A stretch of DNA of 64,000 nt from Gemmobacter nectariphilus. Its GTDB lineage: Bacteria > Pseudomonadota > Alphaproteobacteria > Rhodobacterales > Rhodobacteraceae. The position numbers and the translations under genes were made by a program. The first letter of the stretch is position 1; each line of letters starts with the position of its first letter. This document shows positions 60,849-64,000 of this stretch, in pieces. The stretch lies in contig DYMU01000012.1 of assembly GCA_020721445.1 (NCBI GenBank), positions 1 through 64,000 on the forward strand, read 5' to 3'. The notes under the pieces are model-generated. The model saw only the letters and a program-made list of their open reading frames with translations. It made no database searches and was not told where the DNA came from.

Positions 60849-62102
60849 ATGGCCGTTGTCACGGATGAACCGAAAGCGGGCTTTCGGCTTGGGATGCTTA
60901 TATACGACACCCGGTATCGCTCGATCACCATCCAGATCGTGGTGCTGATCTTGGTGATGGCGGGGGTGGCGTGGTTGGTCGACAACCTGTTGCGCAATCT
61001 TGCCGTGCTGGGTCGGGGGATCGATTTCAGTTTTCTGGGCAACCGGTCGGGCTATGACATCAACCAGACGCTGGTGGAATACACCAATGACAGCACCCAT
61101 GCGCGGGCCACGCTGGTGGGCCTGCTGAACACGCTGCTGGTGGCGTTTCTGGGCTGTATTGCGGCGACGGTTGTCGGGGTTCTGGCGGGCGTGTTGCGGC
61201 TGTCGAAAAACTGGGTCATTGCCCGGTTGATGACGGTCTATGTCGAGGTGTTCCGCAACATTCCGCTGTTGCTGTGGATCTTGATCATCTTTGCCGTCTT
61301 TACCGAGGCCCTGCCCGCCCCCAATGCGTTTCGCGGCGAAAACCCGGCCGCCAGCATGGTGCTGTTTGACACGGTGGCCTTTACCAACCGCTACACGGCG
61401 ATCCCGTGGCTGATCTTTGACAATTCGATGGGGTGGCTGACCTTGGGGTCGGTCTATCTGAACATCGACCTTGTGCTGATCGTTGCGGCCCTTGTCGGAG
61501 GTTTCTTTGCGAACCGGGCCATCCTGCGCCGGGCCAAGCGCATTCAGGAAGCGACCGGCGAGCGCCCCACAACCTGGTGGCAGTCGATCCTTGCCCTGTT
61601 TGGCCCGATCAGTGCGGTTTTCCTGTTTCTTGGCACCCATGTCGATGCGCCGGCCCTGCAAGGCTTCAATTTCACCGGCGGTTTGCAGGTGTCGAACTCG
61701 CTGGTGGCACTTTGGCTGGCGCTGACGCTTTACACCGCGGCCTTCATCGCCGAGATCGTCCGCGCCGGGATCAATGCCGTGTCAAAGGGGCAATCGGAAG
61801 CCGCCTTTGCGCTTGGCCTGCGCCCGGGCCGCACCATGAGCCTGGTGATCCTGCCGCAGGCGCTGCGGGTGATCATCCCGCCGCTGATCTCGCAATACCT
61901 GAACCTGACCAAGAACTCGTCGCTGGCCATTGCCGTCGGCTATATGGACCTGCGCGGCACGCTGGGGGGCATCACGCTGAACCAGACCGGGCGCGGGCTG
62001 GAGGCGATGATGTTGCTGATGCTGATCTATCTGGTCATCAGCCTGATCATTTCTGGCACGATGAACATCTACAACAATTCCGTCCGTCTGAAGGAGCGCT
62101 GA
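60849..62102 (+). CDS. bztB: Amino acid ABC transporter permease BztB (AapQ)
   Basis: This 417-residue polar amino acid permease has VARNIPLLL-like VFRNIPLLLWIL and the EAA loop SEAAFALGLRPGRTMSLVILPQALRVIIPPLISQYL (about 320-355). It is larger than ordinary HisM-type permeases, as are the Bzt/Aap permeases. It forms the channel with BztC. It ends one base before bztC. Confidence 0.93.
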   Translation: MAVVTDEPKAGFRLGMLIYDTRYRSITIQIVVLILVMAGVAWLVDNLLRNLAVLGRGIDFSFLGNRSGYDINQTLVEYTNDSTHARATLVGLLNTLLVAFLGCIAATVVGVLAGVLRLSKNWVIARLMTVYVEVFRNIPLLLWILIIFAVFTEALPAPNAFRGENPAASMVLFDTVAFTNRYTAIPWLIFDNSMGWLTLGSVYLNIDLVLIVAALVGGFFANRAILRRAKRIQEATGERPTTWWQSILALFGPISAVFLFLGTHVDAPALQGFNFTGGLQVSNSLVALWLALTLYTAAFIAEIVRAGINAVSKGQSEAAFALGLRPGRTMSLVILPQALRVIIPPLISQYLNLTKNSSLAIAVGYMDLRGTLGGITLNQTGRGLEAMMLLMLIYLVISLIISGTMNIYNNSVRLKER

Positions 62103-62103
62103 G

Positions 62104-63414
62104 ATGAAAGCCACCTCTGCCCCCTTCGTGCGCCGCGAAATGCTGGCGCCCGCTGCCCCGCCGATCACCGAGGCCGGTGCGGTGAAATGGTTGCGCGAGA
62201 ACCTGTTCTCGTCGCCGCTGAACGTGATCCTGACCGTGCTGGGCGTGGGCGCAGTGGTCTATCTGGTGTCGCATATCGCACCATGGATGTTGCGCGGCGT
62301 GTGGAATGCCGGATCGCTGTCGGAATGCCGCCAGATCATTGAGGCGCGCTATGGCGAGGGCGTGACCGGAGCCTGCTGGGCGCTGATCCGCGAACGCTGG
62401 CCGCAATACCTGTTCGGCTTCTATCCGTCCGAGCTGTATTGGCGCCCGGTGCTGGCCTTCGTTCTGATGCTGGTAGCGATTGCCCCGGTGCTGTTTGACG
62501 CCTTGCCGCGCAAGATGCTGTGGTTCGCGCTGGTCTATCCGGCGATTGGCTTCTGGCTGCTGTGGGGCGGGTCGGTCTGGGTGCCGGTGATGGCGCTGGC
62601 GGGCTTTGGCGTTGGCTATGGTGCGGCGAAAATCGTGCAACCGATCGCTGGTGCCATCCTTGGCGGCATCGCGGCGGTGCTGGCCCCGGTGCTGTGGTGG
62701 CTGTTCCTGTCCGGCCCTGCCGCCGAAACGCTGCAATCCGTGCTTCCCATCGCGCTGCAAGAGGTTCGCTCACGCGAGTTTGGCGGCTTTATCCTTGCCT
62801 TTACCATCGGCTTCACCGGCATTGCCTTTTCGCTGCCCCTTGGGGTGCTGCTGGCGCTGGGGCGGCAATCGGACATGTTCATCGTCAACAAGCTGTCGGT
62901 CGGGTTCATCGAGTTCATTCGAGGTGTGCCGCTGATCACCCTGCTGTTCACCGCATCCTTGCTGCTGAACTACTTCCTGCCGCCGGGCACCGATTTTGAC
63001 ATCATCCTTCGCGTCATCATCATGGTGGTGCTGTTTGCCGCCGCCTATATCGCCGAGGTGGTGCGGGGTGGCCTTGCCGCCCTGCCACGTGGCCAGTATG
63101 AGGCCGCCGACGCCCTGGGTCTGGATTACATCAAGGCGCAGCGTCTGATCATCATGCCGCAAGCCCTGAAGATCAGTATCCCCGGCATCGTGTCCACATT
63201 CATCGGTCTGTTCAAGGATACCACGCTGGTGGTCTTTGTCGGCCTGCTGGACCCGCTGAAAGGCATCACCGACGCCGTGCGCGCCTCGACCGACTGGAAG
63301 GGCGTTTACTGGGAGCCTTACATCTTTGTCGGCGCCATCTTCTTCATCATCTGTTTTGGCATGTCCCGATACTCGATGTATCTGGAGAACAAGCTGAAAA
63401 CCGACCATCGCTAA
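62104..63414 (+). CDS. bztC: Amino acid ABC transporter permease BztC (AapM)
   Basis: This 436-residue partner permease has FIRGVPLITLLFTASLLL, LPRGQYEAADALGLDYIKAQRLIIMPQALKISIPG (EAA loop) and a long N-terminal half with extra helices typical of BztC/AapM. It starts at ATG 62104 right after bztB and is followed after 12 bp by bztD. With BztB it makes the heterodimeric channel. Confidence 0.93.
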   Translation: MKATSAPFVRREMLAPAAPPITEAGAVKWLRENLFSSPLNVILTVLGVGAVVYLVSHIAPWMLRGVWNAGSLSECRQIIEARYGEGVTGACWALIRERWPQYLFGFYPSELYWRPVLAFVLMLVAIAPVLFDALPRKMLWFALVYPAIGFWLLWGGSVWVPVMALAGFGVGYGAAKIVQPIAGAILGGIAAVLAPVLWWLFLSGPAAETLQSVLPIALQEVRSREFGGFILAFTIGFTGIAFSLPLGVLLALGRQSDMFIVNKLSVGFIEFIRGVPLITLLFTASLLLNYFLPPGTDFDIILRVIIMVVLFAAAYIAEVVRGGLAALPRGQYEAADALGLDYIKAQRLIIMPQALKISIPGIVSTFIGLFKDTTLVVFVGLLDPLKGITDAVRASTDWKGVYWEPYIFVGAIFFIICFGMSRYSMYLENKLKTDHR

Positions 63415-63426
63415 GGGAACCGGACC

Positions 63427-64000
63427 ATGTCAGAAGCCATTGCCCGCGAAATTGACCGCAGCCATATGCAGGTCAGCGACGAAATCGCCATCCAGATCAC
63501 CCAGATGAACAAGTGGTATGGCACCTTCCACGTGTTGCGCGACATCAACATGACCGTGAACCGCGGCGAACGCATCGTGATCTGCGGCCCGTCCGGGTCT
63601 GGGAAATCGACGCTGATCCGCTGCATCAACCGGCTGGAAGAACACCAGCAGGGCCAGATCATCGTCGATGGCACCGAACTGACATCAGACCTGAAGAACA
63701 TCGACAAGGTGCGGTCCGAGGTGGGCATGGTGTTTCAGCACTTCAACCTGTTCCCGCATCTGACCATTCTGGAAAACCTGACGCTGGCGCCGATCTGGGT
63801 TCGCAAGACCCCGAAGAAAGAGGCCGACGAGGTGGCGATGCACTACCTGAGCAAGGTCAAGATCCCCGAACAGGCGCACAAATACCCCGGCCAGTTGTCG
63901 GGCGGCCAGCAGCAGCGCGTCGCCATTGCGCGCAGCCTGTGCATGAAGCCGCGCATCATGCTGTTTGACGAGCCGACCTCGGCGCTGGACCCCGAGATGA
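63427..64000 (+). CDS. bztD: Amino acid ABC transporter ATP-binding protein BztD (AapP), cut by window end
   Basis: The first 191 codons of the ATPase are present. Walker A is GPSGSGKS (54-61), the Q-loop is [13 protein letters not shown], the signature is [15 protein letters not shown] and Walker B is [13 protein letters not shown]. The rest, including the H-loop, lies beyond 64000. ATG 63427 follows the bztC stop by 12 bp. The truncation is a window effect, not a mutation. Confidence 0.94.
   Translation, partial: MSEAIAREIDRSHMQVSDEIAIQITQMNKWYGTFHVLRDINMTVNRGERIVICGPSGSGKSTLIRCINRLEEHQQGQIIVDGTELTSDLKNIDKVRSEVGMVFQHFNLFPHLTILENLTLAPIWVRKTPKKEADEVAMHYLSKVKIPEQAHKYPGQLSGGQQQRVAIARSLCMKPRIMLFDEPTSALDPEM

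Overview
The window is GC-rich and gene-dense. Its gene content points to an alphaproteobacterium of the Rhodobacteraceae (Rhodobacter/Gemmobacter/Tabrizicola-like). The evidence is a bztABCD glutamate/glutamine/aspartate/asparagine transporter at the right edge, the crcB-rluC-ATP12 run, a TauE/SafE plus TIGR02186 pair, the DUF3141/Pta-MaoC/AckA/FabI cluster, and many ATGA or TGATG stop/start overlaps. The assignment rests on recognised families, not on a database search. I saw no prophage, insertion sequence, CRISPR array or rRNA. There is one tRNA gene, tRNA-Arg(ACG).

Left part (1-24 kb). An Fe-S scaffold NfuA-type gene, tsaB and rimI are followed by a BMP-type purine nucleoside ABC transporter (binding protein, fused double ATPase, two permeases) with a purine nucleoside phosphorylase. 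Next come a TSUP/TIGR02186 pair, a MATE exporter and two PaaI-like thioesterases. A fatty-acid beta-oxidation block (acyl-CoA dehydrogenase, GST, thiolase, NTF2-like protein, FadJ) sits behind two tandem MerR regulators with a palindromic LiuR-like operator. On the minus strand lie a Hint-domain protein, a sulfotransferase-family protein, and an operon of ybjN-like, proC, csaA and a 2-hydroxyacid dehydrogenase.

Middle part (24-39 kb). A divergent ugp-type transporter (ugpC against ugpA-ugpE-ugpB) ends in a GpdQ-like glycerophosphodiesterase. It is flanked on both sides by 11-bp-periodic Pho-box-like repeats. A nine-gene minus-strand run follows: fabI, a PhaC-like DUF3141 protein, a MaoC-Pta fusion, ackA, atoD, atoA, bdhA, hbd and an alpha/beta hydrolase. 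It also starts behind Pho-box-like repeats. Together these suggest a phosphate-starvation module that scavenges phosphodiesters and routes 3-hydroxybutyrate/acyl-CoA carbon through acyl phosphate to ATP.

Right part (39-64 kb). This holds an orphan histidine kinase whose stop codon lies inside the tRNA-Arg gene, a MerA-like flavoprotein with a TVP38 membrane protein, and rpmH-rnpA-yidD facing engB-MOSC-yidC. Further on are an EAL phosphodiesterase, ttcA, argB, a sterol-desaturase-family protein, a DegP/Q protease, rarA, crcB, rluC and the ATP12 chaperone. The last operon is bztABCD, with bztD cut by the window end. A dispersed intergenic palindromic repeat family (GGRKTATTT core) occurs at five loci across the window.
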